A stretch of 58,088 bases of DNA, taken from positions 1-58,088 of the forward strand of contig NZ_NMVQ01000013.1 of NCBI RefSeq assembly GCF_002250625.1, given 5' to 3'. The notes below the pieces were generated by a model that worked only from the letters and a program-made list of their open reading frames with translations, was not told the origin of the DNA and did not search any database. The translations under genes and the position numbers were made by a program. Shown here piece after piece: positions 9,526 through 19,323 of the stretch (position 1 is its first letter; each line of letters begins with the position of its first letter). This stretch comes from Enemella dayhoffiae (GTDB taxonomy: Bacteria > Actinomycetota > Actinomycetes > Propionibacteriales > Propionibacteriaceae).

Positions 9526-10479
9526 CTAGGCGGTACGACGGTTCTGGTCTGTCGAGGGACCGCGCGCGTCCAGGGCCTCACGATAGAGCCGACCGGCCCG
9601 GTAGGACGAACGCACCAGCGGTCCGCTCATCACCCCGGCGTACCCGATCTCACGAGCCTCGGCGCCCAGCTCGGTGAACTCGTCGGGGGTGACCCAGCGC
9701 TCGATCGGGTGGTGCATCGGGGTCGGGCGCAGATATTGGGTGATGGTGATGATCTCGCAACCCGCCTCGTGCAGGTCACGCAGCGCCTGCGACACCTCCT
9801 CGCGGGTCTCGCCCATGCCGAGGATCAGGTTCGACTTGGTGACCAGCCCGGCGGCGCGGGACTGGGTGAGCACGTCCAGCGAGCGCTCGTAGCGAAAACC
9901 CGGCCGGATCCGCTTGAAGATCCGCGGCACGGTCTCCACGTTGTGCGCGAACACCTCCGGGCGCTGCTCGAACAGTTGCCCCAGCAGTTCGGGACGGCCG
10001 TTGAAGTCCGGGGCCAGCATCTCGACCCCGACACCGGGGTTCAGCTCGTGCACCTGACGGATCGTCTCGGCATACAGCCACGCACCCAGATCGGGCTGGT
10101 CGTCGCGGCAGACGCCGGTGATGGTGGCGTACCGCAGTCCCATCGTCTGAACGCTCTCGGCCACCCGCAGCGGCTCCCCGGTGTCGTAGGCCTCCGGCTT
10201 CTTCGACTCGATCTGGCAGAAGTCGCAGCGCCGGGTGCAGGAGTCGCCACCGATCAGGAAGGTGGCCTCACGGTCCTCCCAGCACTCGAAGATGTTGGGG
10301 CACCCGGCCTCCTGGCAGACCGTGTGCAGGCCCTCGTCCTTCACCAGCCGTTGCAGCTCGCGGTATTCCGGGCCCATCTTCGCCGTGGTCTTGATCCACT
10401 TCGGCTTCTTCTCGATCGGGGTCTGCGCGTTGCGCACCTCGAGCCGGAGCAGACGGCGGCCTTCGGGGGTAACAGTCAC
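9526..10479 (-). CDS. lipA: Lipoyl synthase
   Basis: Radical SAM enzyme that inserts two sulfurs into protein-bound octanoyl groups to make lipoyl cofactor; 317 residues. The auxiliary cluster Cys are C55, C60 and C66 ([13 protein letters not shown]); the radical SAM Cys are C81, C85 and C88 (CTRRCDFC). The substrate-binding motif RSSYRAG is near the C-terminus. The GTG start lies 6 bases after TACACT. It works with LipB (15850-16539), and its products are used by the E2 at 20516 and the glycine cleavage system. Confidence 0.98.
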   Translation of the reverse strand: MTVTPEGRRLLRLEVRNAQTPIEKKPKWIKTTAKMGPEYRELQRLVKDEGLHTVCQEAGCPNIFECWEDREATFLIGGDSCTRRCDFCQIESKKPEAYDTGEPLRVAESVQTMGLRYATITGVCRDDQPDLGAWLYAETIRQVHELNPGVGVEMLAPDFNGRPELLGQLFEQRPEVFAHNVETVPRIFKRIRPGFRYERSLDVLTQSRAAGLVTKSNLILGMGETREEVSQALRDLHEAGCEIITITQYLRPTPMHHPIERWVTPDEFTELGAEAREIGYAGVMSGPLVRSSYRAGRLYREALDARGPSTDQNRRTA

Positions 10480-10485
10480 CGAAAC

Positions 10486-10491
10486 AGTGTA
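10486..10491 (-). promoter_or_regulatory. Leaderless -10 hexamer for lipA
   Basis: TACACT on the minus strand, 6 bases before the GTG. The lipB promoter has the same hexamer and spacing. Confidence 0.6.
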
Positions 10492-10501
10492 CGCCGGACC
10501 C

Positions 10502-11305
10502 TCAGTCGAGGTCGCGTCGGCTGAACACGCGGCCCCCGATCACCACGGCCACGGCGAGGAAGACCAACCACATCGCCCCGGTGGCGAAGATCGTGGGATA
10601 GTCGAAATAGGGCCCGACCGGACCGGGCCGCACCCCCGGGGTCGGAACGGTGGTGGTGTAGTTGGCGCGGCTGGTGGCCATCAGGAAGTCTCCGACGATC
10701 CGCTCCAGGCCGAACCAGTCCCGGTCGTACCAGTTGAGCGCGGACGCGGCGAACGCGTGCAGCACCACCAGCACCAGGTAACCCACCAGCACACCCAGAG
10801 CGCTCAGCGTGCTCCGTCCGATCAGGGCGATGACGAATCCCAGCACCGCGAATCCGGCCGCCACCAGCACCGCGCGCAGGCTCATCCCGACCAGTTCCAG
10901 CACCAACCCGTCGCGTGAGCTGCGCTGCCGGGTGGTGAGCACCGCCCAGCCGACCCCGGCCAGGGTGGAGATCAGGGTCAGTGCCGCGGTCGGCACGGTG
11001 ACGGTGAGCAGTTTGGCGGCGTACACCCGCATCCGCCGCGGATTGAACGTCAACCAGGTGCCCAACGCGCCCGAGGACTGTTCCGAGCCGATGTAGGAGG
11101 CGGCGCTGAAGAAGCCGAGCGCCGAGCAGAAGATGGTGCCCACCATCACCATGCCGATCCCGTTGGTGCTCAGCGAACTGCGGCTGCCCTCGGCGACCTG
11201 CAGCACGGACACGATCATCATCATCAGCACCGTGACAACGGTGCCCACCCAGGTCACCCGGCGCGTCAGGAAGCGGGTCAGTTCGGGGCGGATCAGGGTG
11301 CTCAT
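10502..11305 (-). CDS. ABC transporter permease (ABC-2 type)
   Basis: A 267-residue membrane protein with six or so hydrophobic segments: near 17-37, 51-73, 101-128, 149-171, 178-200 and 239-258. Its start overlaps the stop of the ATPase gene by ATGA, so the two are translationally coupled and form one exporter. The short N-terminus [16 protein letters not shown] and the lack of a periplasmic binding protein fit ABC-2 export. The substrate is unknown. Confidence 0.85.
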   Translation of the reverse strand: MSTLIRPELTRFLTRRVTWVGTVVTVLMMMIVSVLQVAEGSRSSLSTNGIGMVMVGTIFCSALGFFSAASYIGSEQSSGALGTWLTFNPRRMRVYAAKLLTVTVPTAALTLISTLAGVGWAVLTTRQRSSRDGLVLELVGMSLRAVLVAAGFAVLGFVIALIGRSTLSALGVLVGYLVLVVLHAFAASALNWYDRDWFGLERIVGDFLMATSRANYTTTVPTPGVRPGPVGPYFDYPTIFATGAMWLVFLAVAVVIGGRVFSRRDLD

Positions 11306-12276
11306 GCTGCACTCCAATGGGTGTGGGTCGTTGCGGAGATCGCGATGGTCGGCGCGGGGGCGGCGGTGAGCTGCAGGAACCGTTCCTCCAGTGAGACCCT
11401 GATCGGGTGCAGCTCCTCGACCCACAGGTCGTGGGCGGCCAGCTGCTGGGTGATGGCGTACGCCGGGAAGTCACCGGTCGCCTCCAGGCCGCGGGGGCGT
11501 ACCGCAACGGCCCAGCCGTGATCGCGCAGCACCCGCGCGGCACGCTCCGGCTCGGCGACGCGGACCCAGATCCCGGACAACCGGTTGCCGAGCACCTCGC
11601 CCAGCGCCCCCTCGGCGATGGTGCGGCCGGCGCGGATCACGGTGACCGAGTCGACCACCTGCTCCAGCTCACCGATCAGGTGGCTGGACACCAGCACCGC
11701 GCGGCCCTGGTCGGCGAGCCGGCGTACCGTCTGGCGCACCGCCCGGATCCCGGACGGGTCGAGTCCGTTGGTCGGCTCATCGAAGATCAGCAGCTGCGGA
11801 TCCTTGAGCAGGGTCGCCGCGATCGCCAGCCGCTGCTTCATGCCGAGCGAATAGTGGTGATAGCGGTCCCGGCCGCGCAGGGTCAGCCCGACCTGCTCCA
11901 AAGCCTCGTCGACCCGGGTCCGCGGGGCCCCGATCGAGTCGGCGAGCAGCCGCAGGTTCTTGTGCCCGTCGAACTCGGGAAAGAACCGGGGCCGCTCGAC
12001 GATCGCGCCGACCCGGCCGATCACTCCGGGCAGCCGCTGCGGGACCGGCTCCCCGAGCAGCCACATCCGCCCAGCGTTCGGCCGGACCAGACCGAGCAGG
12101 GCGCGGATCGTCGTCGACTTGCCCGATCCGTTGGGCCCGAGGAAACCGTGTACGCCTTGGTTCGGGACCCGCATGGTCAGCCCGGCCAGGGCCGCGACGG
12201 TGCCGCCCCGCGAGCGGTACCGCTTGACCAGCCCGTCGATCTCGATGGCCCAGCCGGCCGGTGGGAGGTTGTTCAT
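11302..12276 (-). CDS. ABC transporter ATP-binding protein
   Basis: A 324-residue ATPase: Walker A GPNGSGKST (47-55), signature YSLGMKQRLAIA, Walker B LLIFDEPTNGLDPSG, H-loop VLVSSHL. The domain after about 225 is the variable C-terminal extension of drug/lantibiotic-type export ATPases. It is coupled to the permease gene through ATGA at 11302-11305. It is divergent from the asnO-like gene; no regulator gene is adjacent. Confidence 0.92.
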   Translation of the reverse strand: MNNLPPAGWAIEIDGLVKRYRSRGGTVAALAGLTMRVPNQGVHGFLGPNGSGKSTTIRALLGLVRPNAGRMWLLGEPVPQRLPGVIGRVGAIVERPRFFPEFDGHKNLRLLADSIGAPRTRVDEALEQVGLTLRGRDRYHHYSLGMKQRLAIAATLLKDPQLLIFDEPTNGLDPSGIRAVRQTVRRLADQGRAVLVSSHLIGELEQVVDSVTVIRAGRTIAEGALGEVLGNRLSGIWVRVAEPERAARVLRDHGWAVAVRPRGLEATGDFPAYAITQQLAAHDLWVEELHPIRVSLEERFLQLTAAPAPTIAISATTHTHWSAA

Positions 12277-12379
12277 GCAGGTACCGACGGGCCCGGAGCC
12301 GCCGAGGTTCTCCCGTGGGCTGCGTTTTCGTGTGATCTGGCGGAAACGCGGTCGTCATCGGGCGTGACCGGCCGACCGG

Positions 12380-12385
12380 TAGGGT
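12380..12385 (+). promoter_or_regulatory. Leaderless -10 hexamer for the NAGGN amidotransferase gene
   Basis: TAGGGT, 8 bases before the ATG at 12394. Confidence 0.55.
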
Positions 12386-12393
12386 CTGGCGAC

Positions 12394-14190
12394 ATGTGCG
12401 GGCTGGCGGGAGAGATCGCGTTCAATCGACGTGCCGATGTGTCCTCGGTCGTCGCGATGGCGGACAGGCTGGCCCCACGCGGGCCCGACGGCCAGGGGGT
12501 GTGGTCGCACAACCGGGTGGCGTTGGGCCACCGGCGACTGTCGATCATCGACCTGAGCGCTTCGGGCACCCAGCCGATCCACGACCCGGTGCTCGGGCTG
12601 ACGATCGTGTTCAACGGGTGCATCTACAACTACGAGCAGCTGCGCGAGGAGCTGATCGGGCGCGGGCACCGGTTCGCCTCGCACAGCGACACCGAGGTCG
12701 TGCTCCGCGGGTACGCCGAATGGGGCGCTGCGGTGGTCGACCGGCTGATGGGCATGTTCGCGTTCGCGATCGCCGAGCGGGACTCCGAGCGGGTGGTCCT
12801 GGTCCGCGACCGGCTCGGCATCAAACCGCTCTACTGGGCCGAGGTGGACGGCGCGATCCGGTTCGCGTCCACGCTCCCCGCCCTGCTCGCCGGCGGCGGG
12901 GTCGACAGCACCGTCGACCCGGTGGCGCTGCAGCAGTACCTGTCCTTCCACTCGGTGGTGCCCGCCCCGCGGACCATCCTCACCGGCGTACGCCGGGTCT
13001 CACCGGCGACCATCATGACGATCGAGCCGGACGGCGGCGTACGCGAGAACACCTACTGGGAGCCGGACTTCACCCGGCACGCCGACCGCGCCGACTGGAG
13101 CGAACGGGACTGGGAGGACGCGATCCTCGACTCCCTGCGCACCGCGGTCGAGCGGCGGCTGGTCGCCGACGTGCCGGTCGGCTGCCTGCTGTCCGGTGGG
13201 CTGGACTCCTCGCTGATCACCGGCCTGCTCGCCGAGGCCGGTCAGCACGGGCTGAAGACGTTCTCGATCGGGTTCGAGGCGGCCGGTGGGCAGGAGGGTG
13301 ACGAGTTCAGGTACAGCGACCTGATCGCCGATCACTACCAGACCGACCACCACCAGATCCGGATCGGCGCCGACCGGATGGTGCCCGCCCTGGCCGGGGC
13401 GATCGACGCGATGAGCGAGCCGATGGTCAGCCACGACGCCGTCGCGTTCTATCTGCTCAGCCAGGAGGTCGCCAAGCACGTCAAGGTGGTGCAGTCCGGG
13501 CAGGGTGCGGACGAGATCTTCGCGGGCTATCACTGGTATCCGCCGATGGCGCGGGCCGGCGACCAGGACGTCGAGGCGGCGTTCGAGCAGTATCGGAGGG
13601 CGTTCTTCGACCGCGACCGGGCCGGGCTGGACGCGCTGATCGCCCCCGAGTGGCAGGTGTCGGAGAACGCCGCCGAGGACTTCGTCCGCGGTCACTTCGC
13701 GACGAAGGCGGCCACCGCCACCGACCGGGCGCTGCGGCTGGACACCCAGGTGATGCTCGTCGACGACCCGGTGAAACGGGTGGACAACATGACGATGGCG
13801 TGGGGGCTGGAGGGCCGGGTGCCGTTCCTGGACCACGAACTGGTCGAGCTGGCCGCCACCTGCCCGCCCGAGCTGAAGACGGCGTACGACGGCAAGGGGG
13901 TGCTCAAGGAGGCGGCCCGCCGGGTGATCCCGGCCGGGGTGATCGACCGGCCCAAGGGGTACTTCCCGGTGCCGGCGCTGACCCACCTGTCCGGGCGCCC
14001 ACTGGAGCTGGTCACCGACGCGCTCAACTCGGCCGCCGCCCGGGAGCGGGGGCTGTTCCGCCGCGAGGCGGTCGAGGCGCTGCTCGCCGACCCCAACGCG
14101 GAGCTCACCCCGCTGCGCGGCAACAAGCTGTGGCAGATCGGTCTGCTCGAGCTGTGGTTGCAGCACCACCTGGACGGGGGCGTCCGGTGA
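12394..14190 (+). CDS. asnO: N-acetylglutaminylglutamine amidotransferase (asparagine-synthetase-like)
   Basis: A 598-residue glutamine-dependent amidotransferase. Cys2 of MCGLAGE is the class II glutaminase nucleophile; GATase signatures RLSIIDL and FNGCIYNYEQLRE follow. The synthetase domain has the PPi loop SGGLDSS (267-273). The whole-length pattern and the next gene point to the enzyme that amidates N-acetylglutaminylglutamine, the second step to the osmoprotectant NAGGN described in Sinorhizobium meliloti and Pseudomonas aeruginosa. It overlaps the next gene by GTGA. Without that partner it would be called asparagine synthetase. The leaderless promoter fixes the start. Confidence 0.88.
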   Translation: MCGLAGEIAFNRRADVSSVVAMADRLAPRGPDGQGVWSHNRVALGHRRLSIIDLSASGTQPIHDPVLGLTIVFNGCIYNYEQLREELIGRGHRFASHSDTEVVLRGYAEWGAAVVDRLMGMFAFAIAERDSERVVLVRDRLGIKPLYWAEVDGAIRFASTLPALLAGGGVDSTVDPVALQQYLSFHSVVPAPRTILTGVRRVSPATIMTIEPDGGVRENTYWEPDFTRHADRADWSERDWEDAILDSLRTAVERRLVADVPVGCLLSGGLDSSLITGLLAEAGQHGLKTFSIGFEAAGGQEGDEFRYSDLIADHYQTDHHQIRIGADRMVPALAGAIDAMSEPMVSHDAVAFYLLSQEVAKHVKVVQSGQGADEIFAGYHWYPPMARAGDQDVEAAFEQYRRAFFDRDRAGLDALIAPEWQVSENAAEDFVRGHFATKAATATDRALRLDTQVMLVDDPVKRVDNMTMAWGLEGRVPFLDHELVELAATCPPELKTAYDGKGVLKEAARRVIPAGVIDRPKGYFPVPALTHLSGRPLELVTDALNSAAARERGLFRREAVEALLADPNAELTPLRGNKLWQIGLLELWLQHHLDGGVR

Positions 14191-15860
14191 GCGCGGGTAC
14201 GCCGAAGGCCCAGGACGTCGTCCAGGACCTCGGCTGGGGCCGGCTGGTGTTCGGCAACACGTTCACCGACCACGAGCGGCTCGGTGAACTGCTGCGCGAC
14301 GAGGCGACGGGGCGCCGCGACTGCTGCGTCTATCTGCCGGACGCGCACGTGTTCATCGCGCGGCACCCGCAGGAGTTCTTCATCGACCCGTCGCTGACCT
14401 ATCGGCTCGACCTGACCGCGGCGGAGGCGTACGCCGAACCCTCGGCGGCGTTGCAGATCCGGCCGGCCCGCGATCGGGCCGACCTGGCCGAGATGAACGC
14501 CATCTACAGCCGTTGCCAGATGGTCACCGCCGACCTGGACCGGATGGCCAGCCACCTCACCGAGACCCCTCAGGTGCACTATCTGGTGGCGGTGGACACC
14601 AGCGACGACCGGGTGATCGGCACGGTCACTGGGGTGGACCACCAGTCGCTCTTCGGCGACCCGGAGGCCGGTTCCAGCCTGTGGTGCCTGGCGGTCGACC
14701 CGAACGCCAGCATCCCCGGGGTGGGGGTGGCGCTGGTCCGGGCGCTGGTCCGCGACTTCGCCGAGCGGGGGCTGCGCCGGATGGACCTGTCGGTGCTGCA
14801 CGACAACGCCGGCGCGATCGAGCTCTATGAGCGGATGGGCTTCGTCAAGGTGCCCGAGCTGGTCGTGAAGCGCAAGAACGCGATCAACGAGCAGTTGTTC
14901 TCCGGGGGTCCGCCCGAGGACCTGAACGCCTTGAATCCCTACGCGCGGATCATCGCCGATGAGGCGCTGCGGCGCGGAGTGCGGGTCACGGTGCTGGACG
15001 GCTCGACCGGCTATCTGCAGCTGGAATATGGCGGGCGGACGGTGATCACCCGCGAGTCGCTGTCGCAGTACACCAGTGCCGTGGCGATGAGCCGCTGCGA
15101 CGACAAGCGGGTGTCGCGGACCGTGGTCGGCGAGGCGGGGATCCGGGTGCCGCGGGGCAAGGTGGCCGACTTCGACGAGTCCGACCACGAGTTCCTGGCC
15201 GAGATCGGGACCGCCGTGGTCAAGCCGGTGCGCGGCGAGCAGGGTGCCGGGATCACGGTGCGGGTGACCACCGGCGAGCAGTTGGACACCGCGTTGTCCC
15301 GGGCCGGCGGAGCCGGCGCTGAGGTGCTGATCGAGGAGCACGTCGAGGGCCAGGACCTGCGGGTGGTGGTGATCGACGGCAAGGTGGTCGCGGCCGCGGT
15401 ACGCAAGCCGGCCGAGGTGGTGGGCACCGGCGACCGCAGCGTGCGCGAGCTGATCGAGGTGCACAGCCGGCGGCGGTCGCGGGCCTCCGGTGGGGAGTCG
15501 AAGATCCCGCTCGACGAGCTCACCACCGTGACCGTCCGCGAGGAGGGGTGGGAGCTCGATGAGGTGCCGCCTGCGGGGGAGCGGATCCTGGTCCGCCGGA
15601 CCGCCAACCTGCACACCGGAGGTACCATCCACGACGTCACCGACCAGGTGTCCCCGGCCCTCAAGGAGGCCGCCGTCGCGGCCGCCCAGGCGATCGGGAT
15701 CCCGGTCTCGGGGATCGACCTGCTGGTGCCCGAGGTGGAGGGCGACGACTACGTGTTCATCGAGGCCAACGAGCGGCCCGGTCTGGCCAACCATGAACCG
15801 CAGCCGGTGGTGCAGGCGTTCCTTGACTACCTGTTCCCGGCCAGCGCCGCTAGACGGTGA
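14187..15860 (+). CDS. ngg: N-acetylglutaminylglutamine synthetase (GNAT plus ATP-grasp fusion)
   Basis: A 557-residue bifunctional protein. Residues ~90-235 are a GNAT domain that would acetylate glutamine ([19 protein letters not shown] is the acetyl-CoA loop; ELYERMGF follows). Residues ~300-550 are an ATP-grasp ligase of the cyanophycin-synthetase/RimK type ([42 protein letters not shown]). Together these make N-acetylglutaminylglutamine, which the preceding enzyme amidates. The GTG start overlaps the asnO stop by GTGA. The 3' end overlaps the convergent lipB gene by 11 bases. Confidence 0.9.
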   Translation: MSAGTPKAQDVVQDLGWGRLVFGNTFTDHERLGELLRDEATGRRDCCVYLPDAHVFIARHPQEFFIDPSLTYRLDLTAAEAYAEPSAALQIRPARDRADLAEMNAIYSRCQMVTADLDRMASHLTETPQVHYLVAVDTSDDRVIGTVTGVDHQSLFGDPEAGSSLWCLAVDPNASIPGVGVALVRALVRDFAERGLRRMDLSVLHDNAGAIELYERMGFVKVPELVVKRKNAINEQLFSGGPPEDLNALNPYARIIADEALRRGVRVTVLDGSTGYLQLEYGGRTVITRESLSQYTSAVAMSRCDDKRVSRTVVGEAGIRVPRGKVADFDESDHEFLAEIGTAVVKPVRGEQGAGITVRVTTGEQLDTALSRAGGAGAEVLIEEHVEGQDLRVVVIDGKVVAAAVRKPAEVVGTGDRSVRELIEVHSRRRSRASGGESKIPLDELTTVTVREEGWELDEVPPAGERILVRRTANLHTGGTIHDVTDQVSPALKEAAVAAAQAIGIPVSGIDLLVPEVEGDDYVFIEANERPGLANHEPQPVVQAFLDYLFPASAARR

Positions 15861-16539
15861 GGCCGTAGCTGATCCCCTCGGGTGCGCGCTCGATGTCGGG
15901 CGTACGCTCGAAAGGCTGCCAGGATAGAAGTTCCGCCAGGTGCGGGGTGATCGCGTCGGCGACCTGGCGTACGCCGTCGGCCGCCTGCAGCTCGCGCGCC
16001 ATCGAGGTCACCCCGGCATCGGAGATCCCGCACGGCACGATCCGGTCGAACCAGGTCAGGTCCGGATCGACGTTGAGCGCGAATCCGTGCATCGACGTCT
16101 TGTGCGCCACGCGTACGCCGATCTGGGCGATCTTGCGCTCGGGCCCGTGGGCGTCGCTCGGCAGCCAGACCCCGGCCCTGCCGGCCACCCGACCGGTGGC
16201 GATGCCGGTGTCGGCCAGGTAGCGGATCAACGCCTCCTCGACGCGCCGGATGTAGTCGACCACGCCGACGTCCTCCGGAAGTTTCACGATCGGATAGCCG
16301 ACGAGCTGACCGGGACCGTGCCAGGTGATCAGCCCGCCGCGGTCGACGTCCACCACCGGCGTACCGTCGTTGGGTCGGTGCTCGGGCTGGGTCCGCCGAC
16401 CGGCGGTGTAGACGGGGGGATGCTCGAGCAGCAGCACGGTGTCGGGGGCGTCCCCGGCGACCACCTCGGCATGGATGGTGCGCTGCAACTCCCACGCCTC
16501 GCGGTAGTCGACGCGGCCGAGCCAGCGGAATTCGGGCAT
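15850..16539 (-). CDS. lipB: Octanoyl-[acyl-carrier-protein]:protein octanoyltransferase
   Basis: A 229-residue enzyme that transfers octanoate from ACP to lipoyl domains for LipA to act on. Catalytic Cys170 is in VPCGIS and Lys136 in [26 protein letters not shown] (67-83) is the family signature. The ATG lies 6 bases after TACACT, matching the lipA promoter. It is separated from lipA by the ABC exporter and NAGGN genes, whereas in mycobacteria the two are adjacent, so those genes look inserted. Confidence 0.97.
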   Translation of the reverse strand: MPEFRWLGRVDYREAWELQRTIHAEVVAGDAPDTVLLLEHPPVYTAGRRTQPEHRPNDGTPVVDVDRGGLITWHGPGQLVGYPIVKLPEDVGVVDYIRRVEEALIRYLADTGIATGRVAGRAGVWLPSDAHGPERKIAQIGVRVAHKTSMHGFALNVDPDLTWFDRIVPCGISDAGVTSMARELQAADGVRQVADAITPHLAELLSWQPFERTPDIERAPEGISYGLTV

Positions 16540-16545
16540 GGGGCG

Positions 16546-16551
16546 AGTGTA
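16546..16551 (-). promoter_or_regulatory. Leaderless -10 hexamer for lipB
   Basis: TACACT on the minus strand, 6 bases before the ATG. Confidence 0.6.
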
Positions 16552-16558
16552 CGCCCGC

Positions 16559-18196
16559 TCAGCGGCCGAGGCTTCGTGCCGAGGCGCGCTGCACCGCGAG
16601 GGAGCCGAGCAGACCGAGCGTCAGGAAGACCGCCGCGCTGCCGGTGGCCCAGGCCGAGGCGGTGGCGAACGCGTCCGTCATGGCGTCGATCACCCGGAGT
16701 CCGTTGGGACCGAGGGGCAGGGTGCCGGCGCGTGCGGCGTGCAGGATCCCGCCGGCGGAGTCGGTGATCTGGCGGGTGAAGGCGTCCACCTGTGCGGGGT
16801 CCAGCCCGACCGCGGCGAGCCGGCCCGGCAGCACCTGGTGCAGGGTGACCGCCAGCGCGGTGCCGCCGAGCGCGGAGCCCAGCGCGGAGCCCAGCTGGCG
16901 TACCGTCGACTGGGTCGCCGATCCCGCCCCCGACTGTTCGGTCGGTATGTCTTGCAGCACCGTCGAGGTGAGCTGGGCCGACGCCAGCCCGAGCCCGATC
17001 CCGTAGACCACCAGCGGCAACGCGAGCAGCCAGGCCGGGCTCTGTCGCCACACCGTCAGCGATACCCCGACCACCCCGAGCAGTTCCAGCAGCAGCCCGA
17101 CGGTGACCACCATCGGCGCACCGAGGCGGCAGGCCAGGTGGCGGGCGCCGGCCCCGGAGAAGAACGCACCCAGCGCCATCGCCGCCAGCACCAGCCCGGT
17201 GTGCAGCACACCCAGTCCGAGCGCGTTGACCAGGTACAGCGGCAGGATCAGCACCAGGGCGAACTCGCCGATGGCGACCATGGCCGCGGTCAGGTTGCCC
17301 CAGGCGAACGTGGGGGTGCGGAACAGGCTGAGGTCGAGCAGTGCGTCGCGGCGGACCCGGGCGCGGTGCCGTTCCCACAGCACGAACAGGCCGATGAAGA
17401 TCACTCCGACCAGGGCTGCCACCGGCACCACCGATACCGGTGCGGTGGCCGGCCAGGTCACCCCGAACACGGTCAGCGGTTCCCTGGGGGACCACCAACC
17501 CAGTTGGTTGCCCTCGATCAGTGCGAAGACCAGGGCGCCGAAGCCGATCCCGGAGGTGAGCAGGCCGTCCACGTCCACCCCGCGTCGGGCCGGGGCGCCG
17601 TGGGTCTGCGGCACGACCAGCACGGCGGCCACCAGGATCGCGAGGCCGAGCGGCACGTTGACCCAGAATATCCACTGCCAGGCAAAGGATTCGGTGAGCC
17701 AGCCACCGAGCAGCGGGCCCAGGGCCGCCGAGCCGGACATCACCGCACCCCAGACGCCGAAGGCGGCGGCACGGTCCTTGCCGCGGAAGGTGGCGTTGAC
17801 CGTGGACAGCGTGCTGGGCAGGATCATCGCCCCGCCGACACCCTGCACCACGCGGGCGAGGATCAGCGCCGACGCGCCAGCGGAGAGGGCGGCGAGCACC
17901 GAACCGATGAGGAACAGGGCGATTCCGGTGAGGAACAGCGAACGCCGCCCGAGCCGGTCACCGACCCGGCCCATGGTCAGCAGCAGCGCGGCGAATACCA
18001 CGTTGTACAAGGAGTTGATCCACTGGGCGTCGGTCAGGTCCAGCCGCAGGTCGTTGATGATGGTCGGCAGGGCGACACCGACGATCGTGCCGTCCAGCAC
18101 GATCATCGCCAGCCCGGCGGCCAGCGTCCAGAGCGCGATCCAGCGCCGACGGTCGGTCGTTGCGGTGGCGGGGATGTTGACGGTGGCGTTGTTCAC
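16559..18196 (-). CDS. MFS transporter, DHA2 (14-TMS) drug efflux type
   Basis: A 545-residue integral membrane protein. The length and hydrophobic pattern fit 14 helices. Family motifs: [13 protein letters not shown] in helix 1, [14 protein letters not shown] (motif A), [17 protein letters not shown] (motif B) and [23 protein letters not shown] (motif C region). It is likely a proton-driven multidrug exporter; the substrate is unknown. The promoter has a -10 (TAGATT, 18219-18224) overlapped by a perfect palindrome, so a repressor is expected, but none is encoded next to it. Confidence 0.93.
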   Translation of the reverse strand: MNNATVNIPATATTDRRRWIALWTLAAGLAMIVLDGTIVGVALPTIINDLRLDLTDAQWINSLYNVVFAALLLTMGRVGDRLGRRSLFLTGIALFLIGSVLAALSAGASALILARVVQGVGGAMILPSTLSTVNATFRGKDRAAAFGVWGAVMSGSAALGPLLGGWLTESFAWQWIFWVNVPLGLAILVAAVLVVPQTHGAPARRGVDVDGLLTSGIGFGALVFALIEGNQLGWWSPREPLTVFGVTWPATAPVSVVPVAALVGVIFIGLFVLWERHRARVRRDALLDLSLFRTPTFAWGNLTAAMVAIGEFALVLILPLYLVNALGLGVLHTGLVLAAMALGAFFSGAGARHLACRLGAPMVVTVGLLLELLGVVGVSLTVWRQSPAWLLALPLVVYGIGLGLASAQLTSTVLQDIPTEQSGAGSATQSTVRQLGSALGSALGGTALAVTLHQVLPGRLAAVGLDPAQVDAFTRQITDSAGGILHAARAGTLPLGPNGLRVIDAMTDAFATASAWATGSAAVFLTLGLLGSLAVQRASARSLGR

Positions 18197-18207
18197 GGCG
18201 GTACCTC

Positions 18208-18224
18208 GATTCGGATCGAATCTA
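18208..18224 (-). promoter_or_regulatory. Palindromic operator overlapping the MFS promoter
   Basis: Perfect inverted repeat GATTCG-GAT-CGAATC (18208-18222) overlapping the -10 hexamer TAGATT (minus strand, 18219-18224). Direct repeats GTTCACGGCG flank it (18191-18200, 18225-18234). Its position suggests repression of the exporter. Confidence 0.5.
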
Positions 18225-18344
18225 GTTCACGGCGTACGCCCGGGGGATCAGCCGTTCGGTTGATCGGGCGGGTGCCGCGAGCGACCGAACGGCACCGTGC
18301 AAGAGTGGACAAGTCCAAAAACGGTGCGATCCAGAGGAGTCAGC

Positions 18345-18611
18345 ATGACGAACTGCGGCTACACCCTGATGACCGAACAGGCCGGGCCCAAGGAACTGGT
18401 GCGGGCCGGAGCGAGCCAGTTCGTCCGCCCGGAGGACGTAGCCGAGTCGATCCCGTGCGGCCCCGACCTGGACCGGGTCGGCGAAGCGATGAAGGCCTAC
18501 GTGGACGCCGGGTTCACCGACGTCGCCCTGGTGCAGGTGGGCGGCGACTCCCAGGACGCCTTCTTCGAGCAGGCGGCCAAGCCGTTGCTGGAAAAGTTGC
18601 GCAAGCTCTGA
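18345..18611 (+). pseudogene. Internally deleted F420-dependent LLM-class oxidoreductase
   Basis: An 88-residue frame. Its first 19 residues, MTNCGYTLMTEQAGPKELV, are the N-terminus of a ~320-residue LLM F420-dependent oxidoreductase (TIGR03557 group), and residues from about 24 on (SQFVRPEDVAESIPCGPDLD to the end) are its C-terminus. About 230 middle residues, holding most of the barrel and the F420 site, are missing, yet the frame is kept. A good ribosome-binding site (AGAGGAG) remains. The product cannot be an active enzyme. The assignment rests on recognising both ends from family knowledge. The next gene starts inside its stop codon. Confidence 0.75.
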
Positions 18612-19234
18612 TGGCCGGGGGCGCGTCGCGTCGGCGTAGGACCGTCGACCGGTTTCACGGGCGCATTCTGGGCGCCGGGTCAAGCAGCGGCGTACGCCTG
18701 GTCGTCGGGGACTGGCTGCGGTCACCGCTGGGCACGTTCACCGACGTGATGGTGGCCGACGCCGCGGGGCACCGGGTGCTGCTGGCGCCCACCGAGGAGG
18801 TGGCGGCGTACGTCGCCCAGACCTATCGCTTCGATGAGGTGGTCACCTGCCGCGTGGAGCTGGGGGCGGACTGGACGGTCGACGCCGGACCGCTGCGCGC
18901 CCGCTTCGAGGTGGGCGGGCGTACGCCGGTTGGCCGGCTGCTGCACGCGTTGCCCGCGCCGCTGGCCGGCAGTCGGGCGGTGGCCGTGCTGGCCGATCCG
19001 ATTGCTCGGCGGGTGTTTCCCGGGGTACGCACGGTCGGGACCGCGGGAAACGGGCGCCGGGAGTACTACGGCGCGCTCGACCAGCACGCGGTCACCGACC
19101 TGGGCGGCAGCTGGCAGGGCGCACCGCTCGGCACGCTCACTCCGGTCACGCCGGCGCCGGGCTTCGGGTTCAGCTCGACCCCCGAACTGCCCAGCCTCAC
19201 TCGCGTAGTGACCACCGTCGTCCGCGACGGGTAG
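18611..19234 (+). CDS. Conserved hypothetical protein
   Basis: A 207-residue soluble protein of a family I have seen only in actinobacteria and cannot name. Recognisable stretches are RFHGRILGAGSSSGVRLVVGDW, LGTFTDVMVADAAGHRVLLAPTEEVAAYVAQTYRFDEV and GRREYYGALDQHAV. There is no signal peptide or membrane helix. The ATG overlaps the stop of the preceding LLM remnant (TGATG), so it was probably the second gene of that operon and its transcription may depend on the remnant's promoter. Confidence 0.7.
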   Translation: MAGGASRRRRTVDRFHGRILGAGSSSGVRLVVGDWLRSPLGTFTDVMVADAAGHRVLLAPTEEVAAYVAQTYRFDEVVTCRVELGADWTVDAGPLRARFEVGGRTPVGRLLHALPAPLAGSRAVAVLADPIARRVFPGVRTVGTAGNGRREYYGALDQHAVTDLGGSWQGAPLGTLTPVTPAPGFGFSSTPELPSLTRVVTTVVRDG

Positions 19235-19266
19235 CACTGGCTGATCGTCAACCGGGCCTGGGCATT

Positions 19267-19289
19267 CTCGCAAGCTCGCTCAACCACCG
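19267..19289. repeat. Short dispersed element, TCGCAAGCTCGCTCAACCACC variant
   Basis: Resembles the GCTCGCTCA core of the element at 2609 and 54506 but ends in CAACCACC. It lies 14 bases from another member (19303). Confidence 0.35.
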
Positions 19290-19302
19290 TTATGGCGGGT
19301 GG

Positions 19303-19318
19303 CTTCGACAGGCTCAGT
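19303..19318. repeat. Dispersed TTCGACAGGCTCAG element
   Basis: CTTCGACAGGCTCAGT just beyond the stop of the DUF2207-type gene. Same core, on the other strand, as the two copies at 30484-30528. Confidence 0.6.
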
Positions 19319-19323
19319 CAGCG

